Assembly (NCBI GenBank): GCA_947385955.1 | Contig: CANDNA010000001.1 | Span: forward strand, 62,001-126,000 | Reading direction: 5' to 3' | Source of the DNA: an uncultured Clostridia bacterium | Lineage (GTDB): Bacteria > Bacillota > Clostridia > Lachnospirales > Lachnospiraceae | Length of the DNA: 64,000 nucleotides | Shown here: in pieces, positions 50,828 to 61,167 of the stretch | Layout of the letters: every line of letters starts with the position of its first letter | Numbering within the stretch: position 1 is the stretch's first letter | Position numbers and translations under genes: made by a program | Notes under the pieces: model-generated | What the model was told of the DNA's origin: nothing | The model's database searches: none | The model's input: only the letters and a program-made list of their open reading frames with translations

Positions 50828-52930
50828 TTATGTCTGTCTTTCCAGATACACTCCAACAGCCTGCATATCCTCCCTGAACCGTACATGCACGCCGTCGTCA
50901 CGGAGCACGGCCTGACCGGCTCCGTCAGAGTACAGATCACGAATCACAAAACCATCCGGTATGGGAACGGTTCCTTCTGTTCCTGCCGCCCCATGAAATC
51001 CATGAAATACTGCAAATGCCTTTCCGTCATCCCCCACGCGCAGTACGCCCTGCCAGCCCTGGGGGTGGCGATAGCTGGTAATCTCCGTACCATACCTCCA
51101 GGTAAATCCTTTTTTTATCACAGGTGCTATTTTCTTATAAAAAGCAATACCGTCATCGATCACCTTCCACTGCGTTTCCGAAAGCTCCTGTACATCTCCG
51201 GAGATACACATCCGTCCCAGAAAAGTGGCTGCCATGGAATAGGCAATCCGCTTCGGGGAATCCTCTCTGCGGAGCACAGCCCAGATCTGGCTTTGGCGTG
51301 GGAGAATGGCCCGATGGAGGTTGGCGGCGATAATGGGAATCTCCTCGCATTCATGGGCATCGGAAAAAGACGCCATACTGCACTCTGACATCATCAGCGG
51401 CTCCAGTTTATGACCGCCGGAAGAACAGTTTTCAAGAACAATTCCCGGCACCCCGGCCTTCACCATCCGTATAAAAGCCAGCGAAGCCTCCATATTCTGC
51501 CGCAGCCCTTCTCCCAGACTTTCCGCCCCGTCGCATCCTAAGCCGATGGTATCATTATAATCCATCTTCATATAGCCAAAACCATATTTCTTTAATGTGC
51601 CGATGACTTTTTCCGTCAGGTATTCCTGCACCCAGGGCTGACGCATATCCCAGAAACGACGCATAGTCGTGGTCAACGGCCGTCCGTCCCGTTTCAGCAG
51701 ATGTTCCGTATCCTGATATGCCTGCGCCTGACTGCCTATGTTGTCAATCTCAAACCAGATGCCGGGCTTCATACCGTTTGCCCTGATGAGATCCGTTGTC
51801 TTTTGCAGGCCTTCGGGAAACAATTCCTCCGATACCTTATAATCCCCCATAGCGATGTCCCAGGGGATCCCATTCTGCCTGTACCAGCCGCAGTCAATTA
51901 CAAAATAAGAAAACCCTTTCCCTTTGATGGTCTCCACAATTTTCTGAATATTGTCATGACTGGGACATCCCCAGGTCGTACAGTATTCATTGAAGAGAAC
52001 AGGAAGCTCCTGCTCGCACTCCGGCCCCTGATCCACTGTCCTATCCAGCGCCGATGTCAGTCTCTGAAAGATCACTTCCCGGTCCCGGCTGCGGCATACG
52101 GACAATATCGCCTCCGGTGTGGTAAAGTCTTCCCCCGGCTCCACATGTTTCATCCAGTGTCCCAGTTCCCGGTCAGCCAGGCCGCCAGAGATCGCTACAT
52201 CGTCACCCCGCCGGTATACTTCCATCTGCCAGGAGGCATTGTGGGCAATCTGCGCACCCCAGAATATCTGATTCACCTGGTCTTCAAGCACCAGAATGGG
52301 AAAATATCCGTTCACCGGCATGGAGCCGGCCTGTCCGAAGCGTTCCGCCCGTACTGCATGCCCTGCCCAGGAAGGCTCCAACTGCAGTTCTTCCAATGTC
52401 CTCGTTTCAAGACGCCCTTCCATACTCCACACACTGCGCAGCCGGTGCATGCGAATGGTATCATGGCCATCCCCTTCCATAAAGGGAGAAATCTTCCCCA
52501 GGGAAAAGCTGGACAAAAGTTCCAGCGTCGCCCTCTTCCGCCCTGCATTGAGAAATGTGCAGTACGACCGGAGAGTCTTATCCCCTTCATGAAAAATCAA
52601 ATGATGTTTTATTTTATAATTACGTCCATCTTCCAGAACCGTACAGATATCCGACCTTCCGTTATCCCCTGTCACGGTCTGCTCTCTGTACCGGAAATCC
52701 AGTACGCTCTGTCCCTGACGCAGCGTCCTTCCGCCGGCATAGCCGCCCGGATACGTATCCCCTGCTATTTTAATCTGAACCAGACTGTCGCCATAAGGTT
52801 TCTCACGCTTTGCCTCCCGGTACTCCATACCGGCCGGCAGCAGTACCAGTTCCGGATTCTCAGTCTCACTGTCCATTCCGTAAACGGCCTGCATATCTCC
52901 CAGCTTATGCATTGCTATTATTTTCCACAT
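50828..52930 (-). CDS. GH36 alpha-galactosidase-like glycoside hydrolase
   Basis: The 700-residue protein has an N-terminal beta-sandwich and a TIM-barrel. Visible barrel motifs are FSYFVIDCGWYRQNGIPW, GMKPGIWFEIDNIG, and FGYMKMDYNDTIGLG with the nucleophile Asp (KxD pattern). Next is VLENCSSGGHKLEPLMM, and then SFSDAHECEE, where the acid/base Asp of the SDxxD-like loop lies. GH36 enzymes are alpha-galactosidases or alpha-N-acetylgalactosaminidases. There is no signal peptide, so it acts in the cytoplasm on sugars brought in by the adjacent importer. Its SDAHE loop differs from the usual SDDTD. Confidence 0.9.
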   Translation of the reverse strand: MWKIIAMHKLGDMQAVYGMDSETENPELVLLPAGMEYREAKREKPYGDSLVQIKIAGDTYPGGYAGGRTLRQGQSVLDFRYREQTVTGDNGRSDICTVLEDGRNYKIKHHLIFHEGDKTLRSYCTFLNAGRKRATLELLSSFSLGKISPFMEGDGHDTIRMHRLRSVWSMEGRLETRTLEELQLEPSWAGHAVRAERFGQAGSMPVNGYFPILVLEDQVNQIFWGAQIAHNASWQMEVYRRGDDVAISGGLADRELGHWMKHVEPGEDFTTPEAILSVCRSRDREVIFQRLTSALDRTVDQGPECEQELPVLFNEYCTTWGCPSHDNIQKIVETIKGKGFSYFVIDCGWYRQNGIPWDIAMGDYKVSEELFPEGLQKTTDLIRANGMKPGIWFEIDNIGSQAQAYQDTEHLLKRDGRPLTTTMRRFWDMRQPWVQEYLTEKVIGTLKKYGFGYMKMDYNDTIGLGCDGAESLGEGLRQNMEASLAFIRMVKAGVPGIVLENCSSGGHKLEPLMMSECSMASFSDAHECEEIPIIAANLHRAILPRQSQIWAVLRREDSPKRIAYSMAATFLGRMCISGDVQELSETQWKVIDDGIAFYKKIAPVIKKGFTWRYGTEITSYRHPQGWQGVLRVGDDGKAFAVFHGFHGAAGTEGTVPIPDGFVIRDLYSDGAGQAVLRDDGVHVRFREDMQAVGVYLERQT

Positions 52931-52949
52931 ATTGTCCCTTTATCCTTTC

Positions 52950-53819
52950 TCATCCTTTGACCGCGCCTACCGTCATTCCCTTGATAAAGTATTTCTGCAG
53001 GCTCATAAACAGAATCGCAATAGGCAGTACGGAAATGACAATGGCCGCCATAGCCGTCGTATAGTCGCTGGTCTGCGCTGAAAACAGAGACTGGATGGCT
53101 ACCGTCAGGGTCTTTAATTCCTTCTTGCTCACATACAGACTGGCCAGCAGATAGTCATTCCAGATCTGAAAAGCCTGCATGATAATCAATGTGGCCATAG
53201 CAGGCTTCAGCAGCGGCATCACTACCGTAAAATAGGTGCGGAATACCGAACAGCCGTCAATTCTGGCTGCCTCCTCCAGTTCTATGGGGACAGTGGACAT
53301 AAAACTGTTCATCAGAAAAACGCCGAACGAAATACCTGTCGCCACATACATGAAAATAATACCGTACCTGGTATTGGTCAGATTCAGGCGGTAACCAATG
53401 ATATAGATTGGCAGGAATAACGCCTGATAGGGTATCAGGATGCCTACAATAAAATATATGTAACAGAATTTGAAAAACCTGGCCCGGCATCTGGCAATAG
53501 CCCAGGCAGTGGTCCCGCATAACAACGCCAGAATCAAAACGCTCACCGCCGTGTATAAAAAGGTATTGGTAAAGGTGGTAGCCAGATTCAGTTTGTCAAA
53601 AGCCTTTTTGTAATTGTCCAGTTGAAATGAGGACGGCAGCGACAGAGGGCTGGTCAGATACAGTTCTTTCTTTGTCTTAAACGAATAATTGATGATAATG
53701 AGCAGCGGCGCGATAAATACCACTGCCATCACAGACATGATAATCTGTATCAACAGCGTGGTTCTGGTATAACGCTGATGCGGCGCCTCTTCCGCCTGTT
53801 TCTTTTTATTCCATGCCAT
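52950..53819 (-). CDS. ABC sugar transporter permease (MalG-like)
   Basis: The 289-residue protein has six hydrophobic segments and the binding-protein-dependent EAA loop ELEEAARIDGCSVFRTYFTV near residue 185. It ends IALFMSLQKYFIKGMTVGAV-like. It pairs with the upstream permease to form the membrane channel. Start overlaps the preceding stop (TAATG). It precedes the GH36 gene by 19 bases. No ATPase gene is present, as is usual for carbohydrate CUT1 systems that share MsmK/UgpC-type ATPases. Confidence 0.92.
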   Translation of the reverse strand: MAWNKKKQAEEAPHQRYTRTTLLIQIIMSVMAVVFIAPLLIIINYSFKTKKELYLTSPLSLPSSFQLDNYKKAFDKLNLATTFTNTFLYTAVSVLILALLCGTTAWAIARCRARFFKFCYIYFIVGILIPYQALFLPIYIIGYRLNLTNTRYGIIFMYVATGISFGVFLMNSFMSTVPIELEEAARIDGCSVFRTYFTVVMPLLKPAMATLIIMQAFQIWNDYLLASLYVSKKELKTLTVAIQSLFSAQTSDYTTAMAAIVISVLPIAILFMSLQKYFIKGMTVGAVKG

Positions 53820-54703
53820 TATTGCTGCACCTCCTTACTCTTTAATCCTTTTACCTGGATCAGCGCCACCAGCAGCAGTACGATGACCAGCGAAACGGAC
53901 ATGGCCGATCCGTATCCATACTGTCTGCCATTGATGGCCGTGGCATAAGTCTGATAAATCACGGAAGTGGATGCCCTGCCCGGACCTCCTTTGGTAGACG
54001 ATACAAGCAGATCATACACTTTCAGGGAACCGGTGGTAATACCAACCACGCAAATGGTAATGGCCGGCGCCAGCATGGGAATGGTCACATTTTTAAACCG
54101 TGTCCAGGCGCCTGCGCCGTCTACCTTGGCAGCTTCATACAAATCGCCCGGTATGGACTGCAGCCCTGCCAGATAAATCAGCATCCAATAGCCCACCCAT
54201 TGCCAGTTATTGGCGATCAGCAAACCGGAAAGCACCGTCTTGCCGTCCCCGAAAAGCAGGAAATTGAAACTTGTCCCCAAAAGTTCGTTCACTGCAGGCA
54301 GTACATTGGAAAACATCTTCAGCCAGACAAAGCCTACGATCAGCGCACTGATCAGACACGGCACAAAAAATGCCGTACGATATACCTTCTGGGCCTTGAT
54401 GCCGCTGTCCAGCGCCACCGCAAACAGAAGGGCCAGTACATTCTGGATAATCGTATTGCCAATGGTAAATTTCAACGTAAACCACCAGGCTGACCGGAAA
54501 TCCGGATCCTGCAGCAGATCCAGATAATTCTTGAAACCCACAAAGGGTTTTTCCGCCGACATGCCGTCCCAGCTCGTAAAGGAATAACGGAATGCCAAAA
54601 GCAACGGAATAATCAGGCCAATTGTAAAAATAATCAGGCCGGGAAGTACCAGAAGCAGATATTGCTTCTCCATATTTTTTTCCATGGTATTGTTTCTTTT
54701 CAT
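53819..54703 (-). CDS. ABC sugar transporter permease (MalF-like)
   Basis: The ATG at 54703 is preceded by GGAGGTTCT. The 294-residue protein has six predicted membrane segments (for example LLLVLPGLIIFTIGLIIPLL) and the EAA loop DLYEAAKVDGAGAWTRFKNV near residue 195. CUT1 family. It begins after a hairpin region that separates it from the binding-protein gene. Confidence 0.92.
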   Translation of the reverse strand: MKRNNTMEKNMEKQYLLLVLPGLIIFTIGLIIPLLLAFRYSFTSWDGMSAEKPFVGFKNYLDLLQDPDFRSAWWFTLKFTIGNTIIQNVLALLFAVALDSGIKAQKVYRTAFFVPCLISALIVGFVWLKMFSNVLPAVNELLGTSFNFLLFGDGKTVLSGLLIANNWQWVGYWMLIYLAGLQSIPGDLYEAAKVDGAGAWTRFKNVTIPMLAPAITICVVGITTGSLKVYDLLVSSTKGGPGRASTSVIYQTYATAINGRQYGYGSAMSVSLVIVLLLVALIQVKGLKSKEVQQ

Positions 54704-54792
54704 AGAACCTCCAATCATGCATATTTCTATTGCATTGCAGAAAACCCGCCCTGCATGGATGTCATGGGCAATATCGGATACGCGTTTACTGC

Positions 54793-54825
54793 AAAAGGGC
54801 TGCCGGCAGTCGCCGCAGCCCTTTT
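54793..54825 (-). terminator. Intercistronic hairpin between binding-protein and permease genes
   Basis: Minus strand AAAAGGGCTGC...GCAGCCCTTTT, 11 pairs with an 11-base loop, then a short T-run. Such hairpins after a binding-protein gene often partly terminate or protect the upstream message so the binding protein is made in excess. Confidence 0.75.
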
Positions 54826-54910
54826 CTCTCTTTTGAGGTTGTGATCCTCCGCTGTCTGCGGCATTGTCAGGTCAATCTCTGTTCTCTGCAGCGGAGTATC
54901 CTGTACAGCG

Positions 54911-56248
54911 TCAGTTCGCGCTGCTCGCCCCCACTCTTCCGTCCGATGCTTTAAGCGCATCTTCAAATTCTGCATCGCCCTGAAGCCACGCCGCAATATC
55001 TTTGGCATTTTCTTCCTGGAAACCGCCCCATACAAGCTGGTTATTGCCCAGCGTCACATCGACGATCATGCCGTCTGCCGCATACTTGTCAATATCCTCC
55101 TGGCTGGGATTTGCAAAAGTCGGAGTAACATCTTTGAGCATGGAAGCCGTCTTTGTATAATCGTAGATTTCCACTGCCAGATCCTTGTTTCCGGTCAGGA
55201 CATCCAATACGCAGTTGATGGCGTCCTGATGTTCGCTGTTCGCGCTGGTCATAACGGTAATATTCGGTTCAAAGATCAGTTTGGAATCACCGGTCTGATT
55301 CGGGAACGGGAAGATTCCGAAATCAAAACTTTCATCAATATCCAGGAAATTCTGGATGGACCAGGAACCGGATACCTTCATTGCCGCTTCGCCCAGTACC
55401 ATCTTTGCGTCGCAGTCTGTCTGTTCTGTGGAGAATGTCTCCGGATAGGTATTGTCAAAAATCAGTTTGTTGTACTGATATGCTGTCTGTACCGCTTTGT
55501 CTTCAGAGAAAGATACTTCCCCTGCTCGGAATTTGTCTCCCCACTCCGGATCATTGTTGAATACATCATTCATCATGAACTGCATGGTCACATTGCCGAT
55601 AGACCATGTATCCACCATATGGCTTGCAAAAGGTGTGATGCCCTTTGCTTTGCAGTCGTCAATAATAGCCTGCAGATCTTCCTGGGTTTTGGGGATTTCC
55701 CAGCCGTTCTCCGCAAACATGGTTTTATTGTAATATACTCCCTGGTATAATGCGTTGTATACAAGGCCGTAGGTCTTGCCGTCAATCGTTACATTTTCCC
55801 TGGCGGCATCCAGTCCTCTGTCCAGGTATGTGGCATCAATCTCACCGAGAATACCCTGCGGTGCGTAAGTAGCCACATCCTGCGCCTTGCCGATCATAAT
55901 ATCAGGCAGGCCGGACTGCATATACTGCTGCATCTTTGGCTGGAAATCATTTCCCCAGTCCACGCATTCCCACTCCAGTGTGATGTTGGGATACTGCTCT
56001 GCCAGCGCTTCGTCGATCATGTCCTCAATGCCCGCATCCGTTGTGGACTGCCCTGCCAATACGGTCAGGGTCACCGGTTCCGATACATCACCGCCGCCTG
56101 CATTTTCTGCCGCTCCGGCAGCCGCTTCTTCATTTTCCGCAGGCGCAGGAGCCTCTGACGGCGCACTGTCTCCGCCTCCACCGCACCCTGTCAGAGCGCC
56201 GGCAACCATTGCTGTTCCTAACATAAGGCTGATTAGTTTTTTCTTCAT
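54911..56248 (-). CDS. ABC sugar-binding lipoprotein
   Basis: The 445-residue protein has a lipoprotein signal (MKKKLISLMLGTAMVAGALT, then Gly and the lipobox Cys) and a Ser/Ala/Glu-rich linker. The mature part is a type 1 solute-binding protein (TLTVLAGQSTTDAGIEDMID, LGEIDATYLDRGLDAARENV, WGGFQEENAKDIAAWLQG). It should sit on the outside of the membrane and deliver an oligosaccharide, plausibly alpha-galactosides, to the permease pair. It lies 117 bases after the YesN-type regulator gene. Confidence 0.93.
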   Translation of the reverse strand: MKKKLISLMLGTAMVAGALTGCGGGGDSAPSEAPAPAENEEAAAGAAENAGGGDVSEPVTLTVLAGQSTTDAGIEDMIDEALAEQYPNITLEWECVDWGNDFQPKMQQYMQSGLPDIMIGKAQDVATYAPQGILGEIDATYLDRGLDAARENVTIDGKTYGLVYNALYQGVYYNKTMFAENGWEIPKTQEDLQAIIDDCKAKGITPFASHMVDTWSIGNVTMQFMMNDVFNNDPEWGDKFRAGEVSFSEDKAVQTAYQYNKLIFDNTYPETFSTEQTDCDAKMVLGEAAMKVSGSWSIQNFLDIDESFDFGIFPFPNQTGDSKLIFEPNITVMTSANSEHQDAINCVLDVLTGNKDLAVEIYDYTKTASMLKDVTPTFANPSQEDIDKYAADGMIVDVTLGNNQLVWGGFQEENAKDIAAWLQGDAEFEDALKASDGRVGASSAN

Positions 56249-56365
56249 ACGCTTCTCCCTATCCTTTCTGCTTTTTCATGTTGTATCCAGTTTACCCTGT
56301 TTTGCCCGGCAGGAACTAGGACATATTTGTAAAGATAGGTTGTACTTTTTTGTGCATTGCCGCTC

Positions 56366-57952
56366 TCAGAGATCCCCCCGATACTCCCTGGGACTCTTCC
56401 CGGTAATTTTTTTAAATACTCTGCTGAAATAGGTATAATCATCATACCCTGTCAGAAATGCGATTTCTGTCAGGTTGATGTTTTTATCTTCCATATATTC
56501 TCTGGCCTTCCCCACTCTTTTTTCCGCAATATACAGCATCAGGTTCTTCCCTGTCTCCTGTTTGAACATTCTGGAAAAATAGGAACTTTCCACACCATAC
56601 CGGCCGGCAAGCGTCACAAGGGTCAGTTCTTCAAAATAGTTTTCATCAATATATGATACAGCGGCCCTGATAATATCCCGGATGGTGCCGCCGGAATCCT
56701 GCCGGATCTGTGTCATCGCGCTGTCGATCAGTTCGGTCAGAATATCGGCCAGCAGTCTTTCATCCAGCCGTTCCACCATCTTATCCGCCATTTCGGCCAG
56801 ATTTTCCATCTCCTGCATCTGCTCCGGCAGTCCTTTTTGCAGGGTATCGTCCAGCAGCAGGTTGGAAATCCGCTTAACGGTCTGTTTTACTTCCAGATAG
56901 CCCCAGCCCCGGTCTGCGCAGTGCGCCAGGCCGATGCCGTCCAGAATCAGTTCTTTCAACGCTTTGCCGTTCCCGCTTTTCAGCAATGCCCGGATCTGCA
57001 TTTCCGTTTCCTGACTGATGCGGCTCAGTACCGTTTTCCGGATGCTCGTCTCCTCCTCATTGCAGAATATAACCATACTGTCTCTGCTGAAGGGCCTTGT
57101 CATCAGGACAGACACACTCTGCACATAAGCCCCATGGATGCTTTCCATGGTATAGGTATGTTCGCTGATACCAACAGTAACAGGACTTTTTCCCTCTTCC
57201 CTGAAATGCTCCAGAATCCGCAGCGCCGCTTTTTTCTGCCGGCTCTGATTCAGTTCTGTTATGATAATAAATTCATTGGAGCGATAGATATGATTAAAGA
57301 TCAGAAGATTTTCCAAATCGGTAATCTCCCTGATCCTCTCTTTGATATGGCAGGAAAGCAGGTTCATATCATAGTGAAAATCCTCCATATAACTCTGCAG
57401 TTCATGAATCTTAATCAGCATCACACTGCAGCCGGCCATGCCTGCCCCATCTCCCACGGCTATGGCCGGCATATAGGGCGTGCGCTGTTTTTCCACCAGA
57501 AAACTCAGTTCCCGATCCTGCATCAGGGAAGCGAATTTTCTGGTCTGCAGGCGGTCCGCCTCCTGCCTGCCGATAATCTCCAGCGCCCTGGAAATGGCAT
57601 GTACCAGTTCTATCTTGCTCACAGGCTTGAGCAGATAATTGATAGCGCCCGCTATCAAAGTATTTTTCACATACTGAAAATCGTCGTAGCCGCTGATCAC
57701 AAACACCACCGTTTCCGGCCAGCGCTCCTTTACCCGACGTACCAGATCCACACCGTTTACAAACGGCATATTAATATCTGTAATGAGAATATCCGCTCCC
57801 TCCGTATCCATCCTCCAGAGAACTTCCTCCCCGTCCTCCGCCGGTTTCATAAACGTGATATGATATTCTTCCCAGTTGATCATGGTTCTGATCTTCTCCC
57901 GTGTCCAGTACTCATCATCCGCAATCAGCAGCCTGTATTTTACCTGTTCCAT
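56366..57952 (-). CDS. YesN-type response regulator (AraC DNA-binding domain)
   Basis: The 528-residue protein has a receiver domain with LLIADDEYWTREKIRTMINW and DILITDINMPFVNGVDLV (phospho-Asp) plus VVFVISGYDDFQYVKNTLIA. A middle domain of about 270 residues follows, and then a C-terminal AraC helix-turn-helix pair (TLVTLAGRYGVESSYFSRMF; LTEIAFLTGYDDYTYFSRVF; FKKITGKSPREYRG). Its start overlaps the kinase stop by 13 bases. It most likely activates the adjacent importer and alpha-galactosidase genes when its partner kinase senses the sugar. Confidence 0.93.
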   Translation of the reverse strand: MEQVKYRLLIADDEYWTREKIRTMINWEEYHITFMKPAEDGEEVLWRMDTEGADILITDINMPFVNGVDLVRRVKERWPETVVFVISGYDDFQYVKNTLIAGAINYLLKPVSKIELVHAISRALEIIGRQEADRLQTRKFASLMQDRELSFLVEKQRTPYMPAIAVGDGAGMAGCSVMLIKIHELQSYMEDFHYDMNLLSCHIKERIREITDLENLLIFNHIYRSNEFIIITELNQSRQKKAALRILEHFREEGKSPVTVGISEHTYTMESIHGAYVQSVSVLMTRPFSRDSMVIFCNEEETSIRKTVLSRISQETEMQIRALLKSGNGKALKELILDGIGLAHCADRGWGYLEVKQTVKRISNLLLDDTLQKGLPEQMQEMENLAEMADKMVERLDERLLADILTELIDSAMTQIRQDSGGTIRDIIRAAVSYIDENYFEELTLVTLAGRYGVESSYFSRMFKQETGKNLMLYIAEKRVGKAREYMEDKNINLTEIAFLTGYDDYTYFSRVFKKITGKSPREYRGDL

Positions 57953-59739
57953 GTCTCCACCTCATCCACTTTCATGCGGGGAATCCGCAGCCGCACACAG
58001 GTGCCTTCCCCATAAGCACTCTCCACGGACAGCCCGTAATCCTGTCCATACAACATTTTCAGACGGGCATTGATATTGTAAATGCCAATGGAATCCCCGG
58101 ATTCTATGACATCCTTGTCATTTTCCCGGAGTTTCCGGTTCAGTTCCGCGCTGTCTGTCCCTACCCCGTTGTCCGTAACAGAAATCAGAAGAAGTCCCTC
58201 GCTCTCTTTGGCCGTTACACTGACACATTTTTCTCCGTGTTTGTTTTTCAGTCCGTGGTTCAGTGCGTTTTCCACCAGAGGCTGGAGAGAAATACGGGGA
58301 ATGGAATCCTGCAGCACACTGTCTTCAATGCGAAAACTATATCTGACCTCTTCCCGCATCCGCACATTCATGACAAAAATATAGTTTTTCAGATGGTTTA
58401 TCTCCCTCGCCACCGTGGAATAGGGATGCTTCATATCCAGACTGTAGCGGAAAATGCCCGACAGAGACTGACATAAGCTGCTGACAATCTCACAGTTCTG
58501 GATACTGGAAATACTGCTCATGGTATCCAGCGTATTATAAAGAAAATGAGGATTGATCTGCGCCTGCAGAGCCTTATATTCCGCCCGGTTCAGAAGAAGC
58601 TGGTTCTCATACTCTTTACCGATCAGACGCTGTATCTCATCCAGCATTTCGTTAAATTCCTTGCCCAGACGTCCGATTTCATCCTCCGCCCTGTAAGCCG
58701 CCCGCAGCCCTGTATTGCCGTAGCGGATGCGAATGATCGTATCTGTCAGCTGCTCCAGCGGTCTGGTAAGGCTTTTTGTAACATAAGAAATAGCAATGGT
58801 CATCAGTACGATCATGGCTGCCGCCGTCAAAATCAGGTTGCGGGTAAGCAGCGCCTGATTCTGGCGCAAAATCTCCTGGGGCATAATGGAATAGGCATTC
58901 ATATTATATTTCTGCTGGGATACCTGAAACAACACCTTGTTTTTTTCAGAAATATGTGCAATTTCTTCTGCTTCCCCTGCCCGGATACAGGCGCTGACCT
59001 TTTCATAATAGTCCGCGCTTTCCGCCTCCAGGTTGCCGATGGCATAAATCTGCCGGTCCCCCATAGGCTGCAGCCAGATATACATGGCGTCGTTAACCAC
59101 ATATTTCTTCATAATCTTTTCCAATGCCTTACTGTCCACATCACAGACCAGATAGCCGATCCGCTCATCCAGATCGGTGGTATTGTAAATCTTCACCACA
59201 AACCGGACAATATTCCTTTCCCGGTGCTCATTATAATAACTGGAGATCAGCATGGCGTTGTCGGAAGAAGCCACATATTCCCTGACCTTCTTCCCGTTAT
59301 ATCCGGGCGTCTCATGGATATCCCGCGGATAATTGTATTTCGGTGTTACTGTCTTACGGTATGCGCTGACCAGTTCATGCTCCGCCGTATATACATAAAA
59401 AGCCACCACATTGTCGGCGGTGCTGAAATTTTCCGCTGCCATGTCAAAGGCCAGCCTGTAATATTTGCGCTGCAGCTCCTCCACGCTGCTGCTGCCCAGA
59501 TCCCGCATAAATTCCTTGTCATTGTATATTTTAATCAGGCCTCTCTCTATATTGCGGAAAAAAGAGTTCAGCTCATTCTGCATATTCTCCAGTGTATGGA
59601 AACTTTCATTCTCCGCCTGGTCATAAATCAGCGCGGAGGAGGCCCCCTGATAAAGCACTGTCTGTATCAGCAGCGCTGCCAGCGTGCTGCACAGACACAC
59701 CAGCAATATTTTTTCCCGCATCCGCAGTTTTGTCCTCAT
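57940..59739 (-). CDS. YesM-type sensor histidine kinase
   Basis: The 599-residue protein has membrane segment 1 (about residues 10-33), an extracytoplasmic dCache-like sensor to about residue 305, membrane segment 2 (ILTAAAMIVLMTIAISYVTK), and HAMP (TRPLEQLTDTIIRIRYGNTG). The His box is KALQAQINPHFLYNTLDTMS, and the ATPase domain has IPRISLQPLVENALNHGLKN and DNGVGTD. This is the LytS/YesM-type that pairs with YesN-type regulators in Firmicutes carbohydrate loci. Confidence 0.93.
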   Translation of the reverse strand: MRTKLRMREKILLVCLCSTLAALLIQTVLYQGASSALIYDQAENESFHTLENMQNELNSFFRNIERGLIKIYNDKEFMRDLGSSSVEELQRKYYRLAFDMAAENFSTADNVVAFYVYTAEHELVSAYRKTVTPKYNYPRDIHETPGYNGKKVREYVASSDNAMLISSYYNEHRERNIVRFVVKIYNTTDLDERIGYLVCDVDSKALEKIMKKYVVNDAMYIWLQPMGDRQIYAIGNLEAESADYYEKVSACIRAGEAEEIAHISEKNKVLFQVSQQKYNMNAYSIMPQEILRQNQALLTRNLILTAAAMIVLMTIAISYVTKSLTRPLEQLTDTIIRIRYGNTGLRAAYRAEDEIGRLGKEFNEMLDEIQRLIGKEYENQLLLNRAEYKALQAQINPHFLYNTLDTMSSISSIQNCEIVSSLCQSLSGIFRYSLDMKHPYSTVAREINHLKNYIFVMNVRMREEVRYSFRIEDSVLQDSIPRISLQPLVENALNHGLKNKHGEKCVSVTAKESEGLLLISVTDNGVGTDSAELNRKLRENDKDVIESGDSIGIYNINARLKMLYGQDYGLSVESAYGEGTCVRLRIPRMKVDEVETWNR

Positions 59740-59797
59740 ACCCCCTCCTTTCCCGGAATTTTTGTTTCCGGAATATCATATCCCTTTGCAAAAACTT

Positions 59798-61156
59798 CTA
59801 CCTTTCCGTACTGCCATCATACAGATAAGACATTTTTGCGGCGGCGGCCCCGATGCGCCTGTATGTGACTCTTTTACAGAGAAAATCTGTCAGCTTTCCA
59901 TATTTCCGGTAGAACAGGTTAAACAACAGATAGGGCACTCTCTGCCGCTTCTGTACCGGCATCCTTTGCAGGATATGCTTCAGGCTGTATACCTGCCGGT
60001 AGAGCCATACATATCCGGTATACAGCTCCCGCCCGGTCATCTGTTTGGGACGGAATACCACATGGGCCGTATTGTACAGAGACAGGTCATCCGTCAGAAT
60101 CCGTCCTTCCCGTTTCATTCTGTCATACAGCGCTGTCCCCGGATAGGGAGTCAGGATATGGGATGTGACCGTTTCGATTTTATTTTGCAGGATCCAGTCC
60201 AGTGTGGCCCGGAAAGTCTCTCTGGTATCTCCGTCCAGCCCGAATACAAAACTGGCATTGATCATAATGCCCCTGTCATGAATGGCTTTCACGGCCTGCT
60301 CATACTCTGCCGTGCTGTTCTGTACCTTATGTACCGTCCGGATGGAATCCGGACTGATGCTTTCAAACCCGATAAACAGGCTCTGGCAGCCGCTCTCTTT
60401 CATCAGATCCAGCAGCGCCGGATCCCGGGCCGCATTGACGGAAACTGCCGCATTCCATTTCAGCTTCATAGGCCGGATGGTCTGCAGAAATGCTCTGGTC
60501 CATTCAGGATTCCCTGCAAAATTATCGTCAATAAACATAATGTGTCTGGAATGTACCGCCCGGATATCCTCCAGCACATCTGCAATGGGACGGTTCAGAT
60601 AATGCCTCTGCTCTGCACTGTTATAGCAGAAATCGCAACGAAACGGGCATCCCCTGCTGGTATGGATCACATTGCAGTACAGATACATATCCCGGTCCGC
60701 CAGATCATAGGCCGGGGACACCAGATCCGCTCCCCGCAGCTTCCCGCTGCACCGGTACACCCGTTTCAGGCTGCCCTGCTCATAGTCTCTTATGATATCC
60801 GGCCAGGTCCCTTCTGCCGCCCCGATACACAGTACATCAAAGCAGCCTTCCGGAATGGTGTCCGCAGCCGTGGTAATATGAATCCCGCCTGCCACCACAG
60901 CAATTCCTTTCTGACGGAACCGCTTTGCAATCCGGACTGCCCGCGGCAGAGTATCCACCGTCACCGATATCCCCACCAGATCGGGACTGTCCTCATACAC
61001 GATTTCCTGTACATTTTCATTTTCCAGAGAGATCCGGTGCGTCTGCCTCAGCAGAGCGGCAACGGTCAGAAGTCCCAGCGGCGGCGCCATATGGATTTTC
61101 AGATCCGTATCCATCGGCCTTTTGTTCATTTTGGGCTGAATCAGCTTAATATACAT
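59798..61156 (-). CDS. B12-binding radical SAM protein
   Basis: The ATG at 61156 follows AGGCAGGGGT. The 452-residue protein has an N-terminal B12-binding-like Rossmann domain (MYIKLIQPKMNKRPMDTD; PDLVGISVTVDTLPRAVRIA; GIAVVAGGIHITTAADTIPE). A radical SAM core follows with HTSRGCPFRCDFCYNSAEQ (CxxxCxxC), IMFIDDNFAGNPEWTRAF and FIGFESISPDSIRTVHKVQ. It resembles BchE-like and hopanoid-type enzymes; substrates vary from methylations to rearrangements. As the last gene of the operon it may be functionally independent of the upstream repair genes. Confidence 0.88.
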   Translation of the reverse strand: MYIKLIQPKMNKRPMDTDLKIHMAPPLGLLTVAALLRQTHRISLENENVQEIVYEDSPDLVGISVTVDTLPRAVRIAKRFRQKGIAVVAGGIHITTAADTIPEGCFDVLCIGAAEGTWPDIIRDYEQGSLKRVYRCSGKLRGADLVSPAYDLADRDMYLYCNVIHTSRGCPFRCDFCYNSAEQRHYLNRPIADVLEDIRAVHSRHIMFIDDNFAGNPEWTRAFLQTIRPMKLKWNAAVSVNAARDPALLDLMKESGCQSLFIGFESISPDSIRTVHKVQNSTAEYEQAVKAIHDRGIMINASFVFGLDGDTRETFRATLDWILQNKIETVTSHILTPYPGTALYDRMKREGRILTDDLSLYNTAHVVFRPKQMTGRELYTGYVWLYRQVYSLKHILQRMPVQKRQRVPYLLFNLFYRKYGKLTDFLCKRVTYRRIGAAAAKMSYLYDGSTER

Positions 61157-61167
61157 ACCCCTGCCTT